Positions 26,782-35,641 of a stretch of 64,000 nt of DNA are shown in pieces. Under the pieces are notes generated by a model. That model did not search any database. It saw only the letters and a program-made list of their open reading frames with translations, and was not told where the DNA came from. How positions within the stretch are numbered: position 1 is the first letter of the stretch; each line of letters starts with the position of its first letter. A program made the translations under genes and the position numbers. Where the stretch lies: assembly GCF_004104015.1 (NCBI RefSeq), contig NZ_RYFV01000001.1, positions 1-64,000 on the forward strand, in the 5' to 3' direction. Origin of the DNA: Actinomyces oricola (GTDB lineage: Bacteria > Actinomycetota > Actinomycetes > Actinomycetales > Actinomycetaceae).

Positions 26782-28302
26782 GTGACCCTCGTAGCCGGCG
26801 TCGACTCCTCGACGCAGTCCTGCAAGATCGTTATCCGCGACGCCGACACCGGCGCGCTCATCCGCCAGGCCCGAGCAGCACACCCCGAGGGCACCGAGGT
26901 TCACCCCGAGCATTGGTGGACTGCGCTCAATGAGGCCATTGACGCCGTCGGCGGACTCGACGACGTCTCCGCCCTGTCCGTGGGCGGTCAACAACACGGC
27001 ATGGTCGTTCTCGACGCGAAGGGCCGAGTCATCCGCCCGGCCCTGCTGTGGAATGACACCCGCAGCGCCGAGGCCGCCCGTGAACTCATCGGCGAGCTCG
27101 GAGCCGCCGCCCAGAGCACCGGCCGGGCCGCCGGTGAGGAATCGAGCGCGCCCGGCACCGACCCGCCGGCGGCGGGCCGGGCGGCCTGGGCCGAGGCCGT
27201 TGGCTCGGTGCCGGTGGCGTCCCTGACCGTTGCGAAACTGCGGTGGCTGGCGGACCACGAGCCCGAGGCCGCCTCCCGCATAGCCGCCGTCTGCCTGCCC
27301 CACGACTGGCTCACCTGGCGCCTATCGGGGGCCACTAGTCTTACCGCACTGGTCACCGACCGCTCCGACGCCTCGGGCACCGGCTACTTCGACTCCGTGG
27401 CCAACGCCTACCGGCGGGATCTCCTGGCCCTGGCCTTGCGCCGCAGCCAGGAGGAGGCCGCCGGAATCATCCTGCCCCGCGTGGCCGGCCTCCAGGAGGC
27501 GGCCGCCCGCGGGGGCGCGGATGTGGAGGGGCGCGACCTGTCCCACCTCGTCCTGGGGCCCGGCTGCGGCGACAACGCCGGGGCCGCCCTGGGGCTGGGC
27601 CTGCGCCCCGGGCAGACGAGCGTGTCCTTGGGCACCAGCGGGGTCGTGGCCGCAGTGTCGGCCACGCCCACCCACGACGCCTCCGGGCTGGTCACCGGAT
27701 TCGCCGACGCCACCGGCGCCTACCTGCCGCTGGCCTGCACTCTCAACGGGGCGCGGGTCCTCGATGCGGCCAAGACGGTGCTGGGAGTGGACTACGACGA
27801 ACTTGACGCCCTGGCACTCGCGGCCGAACCCGGGGCCGGCGGCCTGATCCACGTGCCCTACCTCGAGGGTGAGCGCACCCCGAACCTGCCCGGGGCCACC
27901 GGCGTGCTCGCCGGTATGACTCTGGGGTCGCTCACGCCGGAGAACTACGCGCGCGCCGCCGTGGAAGGGCTGCTGTGCCTCATGGGGGCCTGCATTGACG
28001 CCGTGCGCGCCCAGGGTGTTGAGATCGACGGCGTCTCCCTGGTGGGCGGCGGCGGGCGGTCGGCGGCCGTGCGGGCCCTGGCCCCGGCGGTGTGGGGCGT
28101 TCCCGTCGATGCGCCCGAGCCGGGGGAGTACGTCGCCAATGGCGCCGCCCGGCAGGCCGCCTGGGTCCTGGCCGGCGGCGAGGCGCCCCCGGTGTGGGAG
28201 CTGTCGGGCGGTGCGCACCTGCGGGCGGATCCGCAGCCGCGGGTGCGCGCCGCCTACGACGCCGTGGCCGCAGTAGTGGCGGCTCAGGAGATCAAGGATT
28301 AG
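26782..28302 (+). CDS. xylB: Xylulokinase (FGGY family)
   Basis: A 506-residue sugar kinase that phosphorylates D-xylulose for the pentose phosphate pathway. The N-terminal ATPase fold starts [28 protein letters not shown] and ALLWNDTRS are typical of xylulokinase, and the second domain has [24 protein letters not shown] and [15 protein letters not shown]. Around residues 120-140 an Ala/Gly/Pro-rich insert (from [12 protein letters not shown]) enlarges a loop. GTG 26782 follows GGAAGGAG. No xylose isomerase gene is adjacent. The interrupted HAD phosphatase gene upstream is on the same strand. Confidence 0.93.
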   Translation: MTLVAGVDSSTQSCKIVIRDADTGALIRQARAAHPEGTEVHPEHWWTALNEAIDAVGGLDDVSALSVGGQQHGMVVLDAKGRVIRPALLWNDTRSAEAARELIGELGAAAQSTGRAAGEESSAPGTDPPAAGRAAWAEAVGSVPVASLTVAKLRWLADHEPEAASRIAAVCLPHDWLTWRLSGATSLTALVTDRSDASGTGYFDSVANAYRRDLLALALRRSQEEAAGIILPRVAGLQEAAARGGADVEGRDLSHLVLGPGCGDNAGAALGLGLRPGQTSVSLGTSGVVAAVSATPTHDASGLVTGFADATGAYLPLACTLNGARVLDAAKTVLGVDYDELDALALAAEPGAGGLIHVPYLEGERTPNLPGATGVLAGMTLGSLTPENYARAAVEGLLCLMGACIDAVRAQGVEIDGVSLVGGGGRSAAVRALAPAVWGVPVDAPEPGEYVANGAARQAAWVLAGGEAPPVWELSGGAHLRADPQPRVRAAYDAVAAVVAAQEIKD

Positions 28303-28832
28303 GCGGTGCCGTCGTCCTCGGTGATTCCTGTCGGGAGCCCCAGGCGGGCGCGCATATCGTCGAATGCCTGCATGCAGGTCGACAGGGCGCAGTCGATCTG
28401 CTGAGCGAGCTGATCATCCGTCACGCCGTGCTCCCAGTCGACGGCCACCGACGCCCCCACGGAGAACGTCAGCCCGGCATCCTCGTTCTCCCTCCAGAAG
28501 CATGTTGGCCACAGATGCGAGTGATGCCATTCCTCGAGCGCGAACCGCGCCTCCTCCAAGCGGCTCATAGGGATGTCCTCGCACATATAGCCCATGATGT
28601 TGAGAATGTCCCTGTCCGGGCCGCGCAGCATGAAGGTGAAAATCTCGTTGTCCCAGCGGCCGGTGAGGTCACCGTCCTCATCGAGGCGGTAATACCAGGA
28701 CTTGTGCTCGAAAATGCGCTCCAGCCGCTCGACGCTCAGCGGCTCGGTGCGCTGGGGCTCGGCCGCGGCCCATTGCGACCAGGCAGCACTGGGCGTCGAT
28801 GCGGGGTCTGTTTTGCGGGAGAACCAGGACAT
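28299..28832 (-). CDS. YbjN-domain protein A
   Basis: A 177-residue cytoplasmic protein with the alpha/beta fold of YbjN/type III chaperone-like proteins ([19 protein letters not shown], then [14 protein letters not shown]). AAGGAG lies before the start. It is followed, 11 bases downstream of its paralogue's stop order, in the same direction as protein B: B is upstream, A downstream, so they form a two-gene operon. The stop codon of A overlaps the xylulokinase stop on the opposite strand by three bases. In other bacteria YbjN-domain proteins are linked to regulation of motility or act as chaperones; here the role is unknown. Confidence 0.82.
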   Translation of the reverse strand: MSWFSRKTDPASTPSAAWSQWAAAEPQRTEPLSVERLERIFEHKSWYYRLDEDGDLTGRWDNEIFTFMLRGPDRDILNIMGYMCEDIPMSRLEEARFALEEWHHSHLWPTCFWRENEDAGLTFSVGASVAVDWEHGVTDDQLAQQIDCALSTCMQAFDDMRARLGLPTGITEDDGTA

Positions 28833-28843
28833 AATCGTCTCCT

Positions 28844-29323
28844 TCAGCGCCCAAGGGCCTTATTGACGGACTCGAAGAAAGACAGGCTTGCGGAGATGGC
28901 GGTGCGCACATGCTGGAGGAACTGCGCGTCGGTGGCGCCGTACTCGCAGCACACGGCGAACAAAGTGTGGATGCGGAGGCGGCCGTCGTCGTCGATCCGG
29001 TACCAGGCCATGGGCCAGGGGCGCTGCCGGTGGGAGGCCTCCAGCGCATTGCGGACGGTCTCCACGTAGGCGGAGTCCACCGTGCCCGGGTACTGCGAGC
29101 GGACGGCCAGGGTCTCCTTGTGCTCACCGGAGAAGAAGAAGTAGAAGGTGGCGTCGCTCCATTGGCCGCCGAGATCGCCCTCGGAGTCAATGAAGTAGAG
29201 CCAGCCCTCGGCCTTGAACAGGGCGGCCAGGCGCTCCTGGTTAATCGGCGTGGGCACCCGAGGGTCGCTCGCGAGTTGGTGCGGAGCCTCAGGGTCGCGC
29301 CCGGGCGGGAAGAACAGGGGCAT
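28844..29323 (-). CDS. YbjN-domain protein B
   Basis: A 159-residue paralogue of the next gene. The shared segment is LFKAEGWLYFIDSEGDLGGQ and WSDATFYFFFSG, matching the EGDL/GxW...F pattern of protein A. The start is ATG 29323 (MPLFFPPGRDPE) because AAAGG precedes it; the open frame extends 23 codons further upstream without a ribosome site. Spacing to protein A is 11 bases, so the two are very likely co-transcribed and may form a heterodimer. Function not known. Confidence 0.8.
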   Translation of the reverse strand: MPLFFPPGRDPEAPHQLASDPRVPTPINQERLAALFKAEGWLYFIDSEGDLGGQWSDATFYFFFSGEHKETLAVRSQYPGTVDSAYVETVRNALEASHRQRPWPMAWYRIDDDGRLRIHTLFAVCCEYGATDAQFLQHVRTAISASLSFFESVNKALGR

Positions 29324-29443
29324 CCGTCTACCTTTCACTGGTGCTGGAGTCCACTGATGGATGCTCCCTATCGTAGGCGGTGCCTGTGACACGCGGAATG
29401 AGCGGCGGCGCCCTGGGCGCCGCCCCGAAAGTGTGAAAGCGTG

Positions 29444-29689
29444 TCAGTCGGCCATGAGGCGCGCCGTCTCATCCTGGTACAGCAGGGCGGCGTCCTTGAG
29501 TCTTTGGCCGTGCTCACGGGCGTGATGGGCGCAGAAGAACAGTTCGCCACTGGCCAGGACAACGCGCACAAATGCCTGGGCTTCGCAGACATCGCAGCGG
29601 TCCGCCGTCGTCAGGGGGCGTTCGGAGGAGGAGAGCGCAGCGGGCGCGGACAGGTTGGCCGGGGCCGCCGTTTGAGGAAGGGTGCTCAT
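29444..29689 (-). CDS. DUF7455-type small zinc-binding protein
   Basis: An 81-84 residue protein with a Cys-x2-Cys (CDVCEAQAFVRV) and a later FFCAHHARE, a likely zinc site of Cys and His. The N-terminal 30 residues are Ala/Ser/Pro-rich. The family is conserved in actinobacteria and is typically found near the primary sigma factor or the topoisomerase IV genes, as here. ATG 29689 is preferred because GAGG sits ten bases upstream; ATG 29698 is too close to it. It is transcribed divergently from parE. Function unknown. Confidence 0.8.
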   Translation of the reverse strand: MSTLPQTAAPANLSAPAALSSSERPLTTADRCDVCEAQAFVRVVLASGELFFCAHHAREHGQRLKDAALLYQDETARLMAD

Positions 29690-29849
29690 GGTGCGCATGC
29701 CTCGATTCGATCACGACGCCGTCCGCAGATGAACCCGGCGGCACCCTATTCCGCCCCGGGCGCACGCCGGTTCGCCTAGGGCGCATCGGGGAATGAGGGC
29801 CGCGGGGGCTCCAACGGCGTGCCAGAACACGCGTTCGAGCCGTATCCGC

Positions 29850-29855
29850 TAGTTT
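29850..29855 (+). promoter_or_regulatory. -10 element (TAGTTT) for a leaderless parE message
   Basis: TAGTTT is followed by six bases and then GTG 29862. No Shine-Dalgarno is present. This is one of the clearest TAnnnT-N6-start arrangements in the window. Confidence 0.55.
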
Positions 29856-29861
29856 TTCGCC

Positions 29862-32072
29862 GTGCCCTCTAACCCCGCTCCCGGCGCCTACTCCGCCCGC
29901 CACCTCTCCGTCCTGGAGGGGCTTGAGGCCGTGCGCAAGCGTCCCGGCATGTACATTGGCTCCACCGACCAGCGCGGACTCATGCACTGCGTGTGGGAGA
30001 TCGTTGACAACGCCGTGGATGAGGCCCTTGAGGGCTACGGGGATCACATCACCGTCACCGTCCACACCGACGGCTCCATTGAGGTGTGCGACAACGGGCG
30101 CGGTGTGCCGGTGGATGTCGAGCCATCGAGCGGGTTGACCGGTGTTGAGCTCGTCTACACCAAGCTTCACGCCGGCGGGAAGTTCGGCGGCGGCTCCTAC
30201 GGGGCGGCCGGCGGCCTGCACGGCGTGGGCGCCTCGGTGGTCAACGCCCTGGCGGCCCGCATGGATGTTGAGGTCGACCGGGCGGGCAAGACCTACACCA
30301 TGAGTTTCCGCCGTGGCGAGCCCGGCGTCTTCGACGACTCCGCCGGCCGTAGCCCCGACTCCCCCTTCACCGAGTTCACCGACTCTTCCGAACTGCGTGT
30401 CATTGGCAAGGTCAAGCGCTCGGTGACCGGTACCCGGGTGCGCTACTGGGCTGATCCCCAGATCTTCCCCCGGCCCACCGAGTACGACGCGGCGGCCCTG
30501 CGCGCCCGTCTGCGCCAGACCAGCTTCCTGGTCCCCGGACTGACCCTGAGCCTGGAGGACCAGCGCCCCGCCGATGACGCCGAAGGTGCCGAGAGCACTG
30601 CCGCAACTGACGCCGGGCGGGGCGCCGCCCTGCGCGCGGCTGCCAAGAACGCGGCAGGGGCCCCCGAGCCCTCCCCTGTGGGCGCCGAGGTCTTCTACGC
30701 CAAGGGCGGCACCGCTGACTTCGTGGACTTCCTGGCCTCCGACGGCTCAGTGACCGATACCTTCCGCCTCACCGGCCAGGGCACCTACACCGAGACCGTC
30801 CAGCAGCTGGACAAGAGCAGCGGCCACCTGCGCCCGGTGGAGGTGGCGCGCACCTGCACTGTGGACATCGCCCTGCGCTGGGGCATTGGCTACGACACCG
30901 TCGAGCGCTCCTTCGTCAACATTATTGCCACCCCCATGGGCGGCACCCACCTGGCCGGATTCGAGCAGGCCGTCACCAAGGTGTTGCGCAAGCAGATCGA
31001 GTCCAACGCCCGGGCCCTCAAGGTCACCGCCAAGGACGGCAGGATCGAGAAGGACGACATTCTGGCGGGCATGACCGCCGTGGTCACCGTGCGCGTGCCC
31101 GAGCCCCAGTTCGAGGGCCAGACCAAAGAGGTCCTGGGCACCGCACCCGTGCGCGCCATTGTCGCCAAGGTCGTGGACACCGAGCTCACCTCCCTGCTGA
31201 CCTCCACCAAGCGGGACCTCAAGACTCAGTCCCGTGCCCTGCAGGAGAAGATCGTCGGGGAAATGCGGGCGCGCGTCTCCGCCCGCATGCACAAGGAGAT
31301 CACTCGCCGCAAGACGGCCCTTGAGACCTCCACCCTGCCCGCTAAACTCGCCGACTGCCGCTCCGACGACGTGGCCGCCTCCGAGCTGTTCATTGTCGAG
31401 GGCGACTCGGCGCTGGGCACCGCTAAGAACGCCCGCAATTCCGAGTTCCAGGCCCTGCTGCCCATCCGCGGAAAGATCCTCAACGTTCAGAAGGCATCCC
31501 AGGCGGACATGCTGCGCAATGTCGAGTGCTCCGCGATTATCCAAGTGGTGGGAGCCGGCTCCGGGCGGACCTTCGATCTGAGCTCGGCCCGCTACGGCAA
31601 GGTCATTCTCATGACGGACGCCGACGTCGATGGCGCCCACATCCGCACCCTGCTGCTCACACTCTTCTTCCGCTACATGCGGCCCATGATTGAGGCCGGG
31701 CGCGTTTTCGCCGCGGTCCCCCCACTGCACCGTATTGAGGTGGCCGCCTCCGGGCGGCGCAAGAAGGAGGTCATCTACACCTATTCCGACGACGAGCTGG
31801 TCGCCACCCTGCGGCGCCTGGAGAAGCGGGGACGCAGCTTTAAAGAGCCCCAGCGCTACAAGGGCCTGGGCGAGATGGACGCCCACCAGCTGGCCGAAAC
31901 CACTATGGAGCCCGAGCATCGCACTCTGCGGCGCATTACCCTGGGGGACGAGGCTGAACTCCTGGAGGCCGAGAGCGTCTTCGAGCTCCTTATGGGTTCG
32001 GCGGTGGAACCGCGCCGCGACTTCATTATCGCCGGCGCCGCCCAGGTGGACCGTGAGCGCATTGATGCGTGA
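29862..32072 (+). CDS. parE: DNA topoisomerase IV subunit B (type IIA)
   Basis: A 736-residue ATPase subunit of a type II topoisomerase. The GHKL ATPase has EIVDNAVDEALEGYGD, CDNGRGVPVD and GGLHGVGASVVNAL. A transducer domain follows, then the TOPRIM domain with ELFIVEGDSALGTAKN and LMTDADVDGAHIRTL, and a QRYKGLGEMDAHQL tail. About 45 residues around 235-280 (DDAEGAESTAATDAGRGAAL) are an Ala-rich insert in the ATPase/transducer region. ParE is preferred over GyrB from its place beside DUF7455 and near sigA, an arrangement known in other actinobacteria. The partner subunit gene is not in the window. Confidence 0.9.
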   Translation: MPSNPAPGAYSARHLSVLEGLEAVRKRPGMYIGSTDQRGLMHCVWEIVDNAVDEALEGYGDHITVTVHTDGSIEVCDNGRGVPVDVEPSSGLTGVELVYTKLHAGGKFGGGSYGAAGGLHGVGASVVNALAARMDVEVDRAGKTYTMSFRRGEPGVFDDSAGRSPDSPFTEFTDSSELRVIGKVKRSVTGTRVRYWADPQIFPRPTEYDAAALRARLRQTSFLVPGLTLSLEDQRPADDAEGAESTAATDAGRGAALRAAAKNAAGAPEPSPVGAEVFYAKGGTADFVDFLASDGSVTDTFRLTGQGTYTETVQQLDKSSGHLRPVEVARTCTVDIALRWGIGYDTVERSFVNIIATPMGGTHLAGFEQAVTKVLRKQIESNARALKVTAKDGRIEKDDILAGMTAVVTVRVPEPQFEGQTKEVLGTAPVRAIVAKVVDTELTSLLTSTKRDLKTQSRALQEKIVGEMRARVSARMHKEITRRKTALETSTLPAKLADCRSDDVAASELFIVEGDSALGTAKNARNSEFQALLPIRGKILNVQKASQADMLRNVECSAIIQVVGAGSGRTFDLSSARYGKVILMTDADVDGAHIRTLLLTLFFRYMRPMIEAGRVFAAVPPLHRIEVAASGRRKKEVIYTYSDDELVATLRRLEKRGRSFKEPQRYKGLGEMDAHQLAETTMEPEHRTLRRITLGDEAELLEAESVFELLMGSAVEPRRDFIIAGAAQVDRERIDA

Positions 32073-32215
32073 ACGCCTCCCGGGCGGCGGGGCGCATTGG
32101 CGGCGCGGGCCCGTACGCCGTCATCGTTCTGCTTTGTTCTGGGCACTGCTGTGCGGTAGCGTCGAGGACAAGCCCTCCCTATAAGAATTCCCTCACCCTG
32201 AATAAGGAGGTGCCT

Positions 32216-33268
32216 ATGGCTCCTGTGTACGGAGAACCCCAGCGCGGCGCCGCCACCGCCTGGTCAATGCTCCGCCCCGGCCCTCGGTCGGCCCTGTCCC
32301 GGCTCCTGACCTGGCGCCCACTGGGCCCGGCGGACAACCGTGAACTCGCCGCGCTCATCGCCCGCTCCGAGGAGATCGACGACCCCCCCTACCGCACCAG
32401 CGAGGAGGAGACCGCCGAGTACTTCCTGGACCCCACCTACTCGGGCGTGGCCGGGCGCGACCACGAGGGCATCATGAGGGCCTTCGGGCTGGTGCGCGTG
32501 CGCCCCGCCTCAGAGATCTTCGCCTCCATGACCGGTGTCGTGGATCCGGCCTGGCGTCAACGCGGGATTGGTGTGGCCCTGCTGCACTGGCAGACGGAGC
32601 GCGCCCGCCACCTGGTGGGCGCCGAGCGGGCCGGCCAGGCCTCCACCGCCCGCGGCGACAAGGTGCCGGGTCACATTGTCACCACCGTCCTGGAGGACGA
32701 CGAGCGGATGATGCGGCACCTGGCCGACCTGCACTTCGAGCCCAGGCGCTGGCACCGGGAACTGCGCCGACCCCTGACCCAGGAGATCCCCGAGATAGAT
32801 ATTGACGGCTTTTTGCGCATTGTGCCCTGGTCCCCTGAACTCGACGAGGCCGTGCTGCGCGCCCACAACCAGGCCATTGGCGGGGCCTGGGGCTCCTATC
32901 CGCTGAGCCAGGAGGAGTGGGCGGCCGGGCGCACCTACTTCGTCCCGGAGTGGAGCTTTGTCGCCATGGATCACTCCGGGGATCGCCCTCGCGTGGCCGG
33001 TTACCTGCGATCAGGCCGCTACGAGCAGGACTGGAAGGCCCTGGGCTGGCGGGAGGGCTACACCGACATGCTCGGCATCCTCGCCGACTACCGCAGTCGC
33101 TCCATTGGTTCCGCGCTGCTGACCGCGGCCATGCGCGCCTACGCCGCCGACGGCATGGACTACGCCGCGGCCGGCACCGACTCCGACAGCCCCGATGGCG
33201 CCGAGCTCTATGAGCGCCTCGGCTACCAGCCCACCCGGGGCACCGTCCTGTACGGCCTGGATGTTTAA
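32216..33268 (+). CDS. Tandem GNAT acetyltransferase
   Basis: A 350-residue protein with two GNAT folds. Acetyl-CoA loop motifs are seen near the end of the first (DPAWRQRGIGVALLHWQ) and in the second (DYRSRSIGSALLTAAMRAYA), and the second ends ELYERLGYQPTRG. The two-domain form recalls mycothiol synthase MshD, but the substrate is not established and no other mycothiol gene is here. ATG 32216 follows AAGGAGGTG, one of the best ribosome sites in the window. The open frame upstream to 32069 overlaps parE and is rejected. Confidence 0.82.
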   Translation: MAPVYGEPQRGAATAWSMLRPGPRSALSRLLTWRPLGPADNRELAALIARSEEIDDPPYRTSEEETAEYFLDPTYSGVAGRDHEGIMRAFGLVRVRPASEIFASMTGVVDPAWRQRGIGVALLHWQTERARHLVGAERAGQASTARGDKVPGHIVTTVLEDDERMMRHLADLHFEPRRWHRELRRPLTQEIPEIDIDGFLRIVPWSPELDEAVLRAHNQAIGGAWGSYPLSQEEWAAGRTYFVPEWSFVAMDHSGDRPRVAGYLRSGRYEQDWKALGWREGYTDMLGILADYRSRSIGSALLTAAMRAYAADGMDYAAAGTDSDSPDGAELYERLGYQPTRGTVLYGLDV

Positions 33269-33283
33269 GCCGCGAAGAACGGT

Positions 33284-33309
33284 GCCCGGGCGGGCCCGCC
33301 GCCCCGGGC
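33284..33309. terminator. GC-rich hairpin between GNAT and pepA genes
   Basis: GCCCGGG and CCCGGGC (7 bp) enclose a 12-base loop that can itself pair. It lies between convergent genes. Plausible terminator for either. Confidence 0.4.
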
Positions 33310-33366
33310 GCGGGCCCAGCGGGGGAGGCGGCACGGGCGCGACTCCGGCTCAAGCCCCCGGCGACC

Positions 33367-34908
33367 CTAAGCCCCCTGGCGGCGCAGCAGCTCCACGAGC
33401 GTGGCCACACCGGCGCCGGTGCCGCCGGTCGGCGTCAGCCCCCACGGCGAGCCGTCATTGTAGGAGGGGCCGGCGATGTCCAAGTGCGCCCACGGCGTGG
33501 AGCCCACGAACTCGCGTAAGAACAGCCCGGCGCTGAGCATCCCGCCGATGGACTTGCCCGTGGCGGCATTGCGCCGGTGGGCGTAGGGGGAGTCCAGTCC
33601 CTGACGCAGGTCCTCGGGCAGGGGCATGGCCCAGAAGGACTCCCCGGCGGCCACGGCGGCCTGGACCACGGCGTCGCGCAGGGCCGGAGTGCCCATAACG
33701 CCGGCGACCCGCTCACCCAGGGCCACAATCTGGGCGCCGGTCAGCGTGGCCACGTCCACGACGGCGTCGGGCCCCTCCTGGACGGCGCGCGCCAAGGCAT
33801 CGGCCATGACCAGGCGGCCCTCGGCATCGGTGTTCGTGATCTCCACCGTGGTGCCGTCGTACATGGTGACAATGTCGCTGGGCCGCTGCGCGCCCCCGCC
33901 GGGCATGTTCTCGGCCATGGCCAGCCAGGCCGTCACCCGCACCGGCAAGTTCAGGCGGGCGGCGGCGAGCACCGCCCCCAGGACGGTCGCCGCCCCGGCC
34001 ATGTCCGACTTCATCTCCGGCATGGAAGCCGGCGGCTTGAGGGATAGGCCGCCGGAGTCGAAGGTGATGCCCTTGCCGATCATCGCCACATGACGGGCGG
34101 CCCCGGGCGGGGCCCACTCCAGGCGCACCAGGCGCGGCGGATGCGCCGACCCCTGCCCGACCCCGAGGATTCCGCCGAAGCCCTGCGCGGATAGAGCCCG
34201 CTCATCAAGCACCTCGGCGTCCAGGCCCGCCCGGCGCGCCTGAGCAAGCGCCTGCTCGGCGAACGTCGCCGGTGGAAGCCGGTTCGGCGGCTCGTTGACC
34301 AGGTCCCGCACCAGGGCAGTGGCCTCACCCAGCACGCGGGCGCCCTCCAGCGCCGTCCGCCCGGCCTCCTGCGCCTCACACCCGGCCACAATCACGGCGC
34401 GGCCCAGCGGCGCCGTCGGGGCCGGGCGGCGAGCGGACCAGGAGTAGGCGCCCAACATGACGCCCTGCGCCACCGCCTCAAGGTCCTGCGGATCGCCGGC
34501 GGGCAGCAGGAAGGCCGCCGATCCGGTGCCCGCCAGGGCTCGGGCCGCCCGGCCCGCCGCCCGGCGCAGCACCCCGGGGATCGTTGCCCCCAGCGCGGCG
34601 ACATCATTGTCCGCAGTGGCGCGGGCGCGCGCCATCTGGTCGCCCGTTCCCACCACCAGCACAGTCCCCGCCCGTGGCCCAGATGGGAGAACCGCCGCGG
34701 GAAGACGCACCACCTCGTCCAATGCGGCGTCAAAGCCGACGGTGGGCAGCAGGGCGGCCAGGGCCTCCAGATCCAAGCCGGGGCAGTGCACTCCCTCGGT
34801 GAGGACAGTGGGTGTGGACCCGTCGGGGCCGGTGCGGAAGGCGGCCAGGACCAGGACCTCAACATCGAGGAGTCCCGGTTCTTGGGAAGTCATCTCAATA
34901 GTGGTCAT
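33367..34908 (-). CDS. pepA: Leucyl aminopeptidase (M17 family)
   Basis: About 513 residues. A cytoplasmic, metal-dependent enzyme that removes N-terminal residues from peptides. The variable N-domain (1-180) is followed by the catalytic domain. It has IGKGITFDSGGLSLKP (metal and Lys ligands), KSDMAGAATVLGAV, and the signature NTDAEGRLVMADAL. VVDVATLTGAQ follows. All metal-binding residues of the family appear present. ATG 34908 is chosen; TACCAT lies eight bases upstream and there is no clear ribosome site, so the message may be leaderless. ATG 34893 is an alternative five codons in. Confidence 0.93.
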   Translation of the reverse strand: MTTIEMTSQEPGLLDVEVLVLAAFRTGPDGSTPTVLTEGVHCPGLDLEALAALLPTVGFDAALDEVVRLPAAVLPSGPRAGTVLVVGTGDQMARARATADNDVAALGATIPGVLRRAAGRAARALAGTGSAAFLLPAGDPQDLEAVAQGVMLGAYSWSARRPAPTAPLGRAVIVAGCEAQEAGRTALEGARVLGEATALVRDLVNEPPNRLPPATFAEQALAQARRAGLDAEVLDERALSAQGFGGILGVGQGSAHPPRLVRLEWAPPGAARHVAMIGKGITFDSGGLSLKPPASMPEMKSDMAGAATVLGAVLAAARLNLPVRVTAWLAMAENMPGGGAQRPSDIVTMYDGTTVEITNTDAEGRLVMADALARAVQEGPDAVVDVATLTGAQIVALGERVAGVMGTPALRDAVVQAAVAAGESFWAMPLPEDLRQGLDSPYAHRRNAATGKSIGGMLSAGLFLREFVGSTPWAHLDIAGPSYNDGSPWGLTPTGGTGAGVATLVELLRRQGA

Positions 34909-34916
34909 AAGACTCA

Positions 34917-34922
34917 ATGGTA
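34917..34922 (-). promoter_or_regulatory. -10 element (TACCAT) for a leaderless pepA message
   Basis: TACCAT on the minus strand is eight bases before ATG 34908. Spacing is at the upper limit for a leaderless start. Confidence 0.35.
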
Positions 34923-35027
34923 ACGTCAGGGCCAACTCCGCTTAGGTGCGTCCTCGCCGGCCAGTGGCTTGCGCGCACTGTTGCCGGGGTAGCCCACCGC
35001 GCTGTGAGGAGAGGTGCCTTTCCGGTC

Positions 35028-35549
35028 ATGGACAACCGACCCCCGGTCCGCTCTGTGGAAGACCATCGTCGGCCCGCCTACGGGTGGGGTCGGCTCCTGG
35101 TCCCCCTGTTCGGGATCTTCGGCATCGTCGTACTCGGACCCGCTCTCGTCACCATGGTGCGCTACCCCACCGCGGCTCCAGTGGTCGGCTCCTTCAACAT
35201 TGCCGCGGGCCTGCTCTACCTGCTCCTGGCCGTGTGCGTGGCCCACAATGGGCGCAGAATGCGAATGATCGGGTGGATGTCGCTGACCTCCCTGCTCACC
35301 GGCGCCCTCATTGTCGGTGTGCTCACCCTCACCGGCACCGCGCCGCTGCTCAGCGCCTCCATTTGGGCCGACGCCGGGCGCGCCCACGGCTTCCTGCCCC
35401 TGGTGCTGCCCGTAGTTGCCGCGGTGTGGATGTGGCTGAGCGACCCGCGGCGCATAGTGGTCAATGCCGAGCGCATGAGCGAACTCTCCGGGTCCCTCAG
35501 CGAGCGCGTTCGGGGGCATGAAGAGCACGGGGAGGGCGAGAAGGACTAG
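35028..35549 (+). CDS. Four-helix membrane protein of unknown function
   Basis: About 173 residues with four membrane segments (near 22-44, 55-75, 85-105 and 118-138) and a charged C-terminal tail. I do not recognise the family. The start is uncertain: ATG 35028 is conventional but the AGGAGAGG sequence is 14 bases away, and GTG 35004 is an in-frame alternative. It lies between pepA (divergent) and the ClC gene (convergent). Confidence 0.6.
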   Translation: MDNRPPVRSVEDHRRPAYGWGRLLVPLFGIFGIVVLGPALVTMVRYPTAAPVVGSFNIAAGLLYLLLAVCVAHNGRRMRMIGWMSLTSLLTGALIVGVLTLTGTAPLLSASIWADAGRAHGFLPLVLPVVAAVWMWLSDPRRIVVNAERMSELSGSLSERVRGHEEHGEGEKD

Positions 35550-35641
35550 GAGGCCCCGGGAATCCGGCAGTGCGGCCGTGAGAGAAGGCAGCCGCAAGAG
35601 GCCGTCGGGGCAGGGGCGGGGGAGGAGCCGCCAGGGCCCGC

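Noticed and set aside
29862-32072. GyrB instead of ParE
   Set aside because: Sequence motifs are shared by both; the place beside DUF7455 and near sigA favours ParE, so GyrB is kept only as an alternative.
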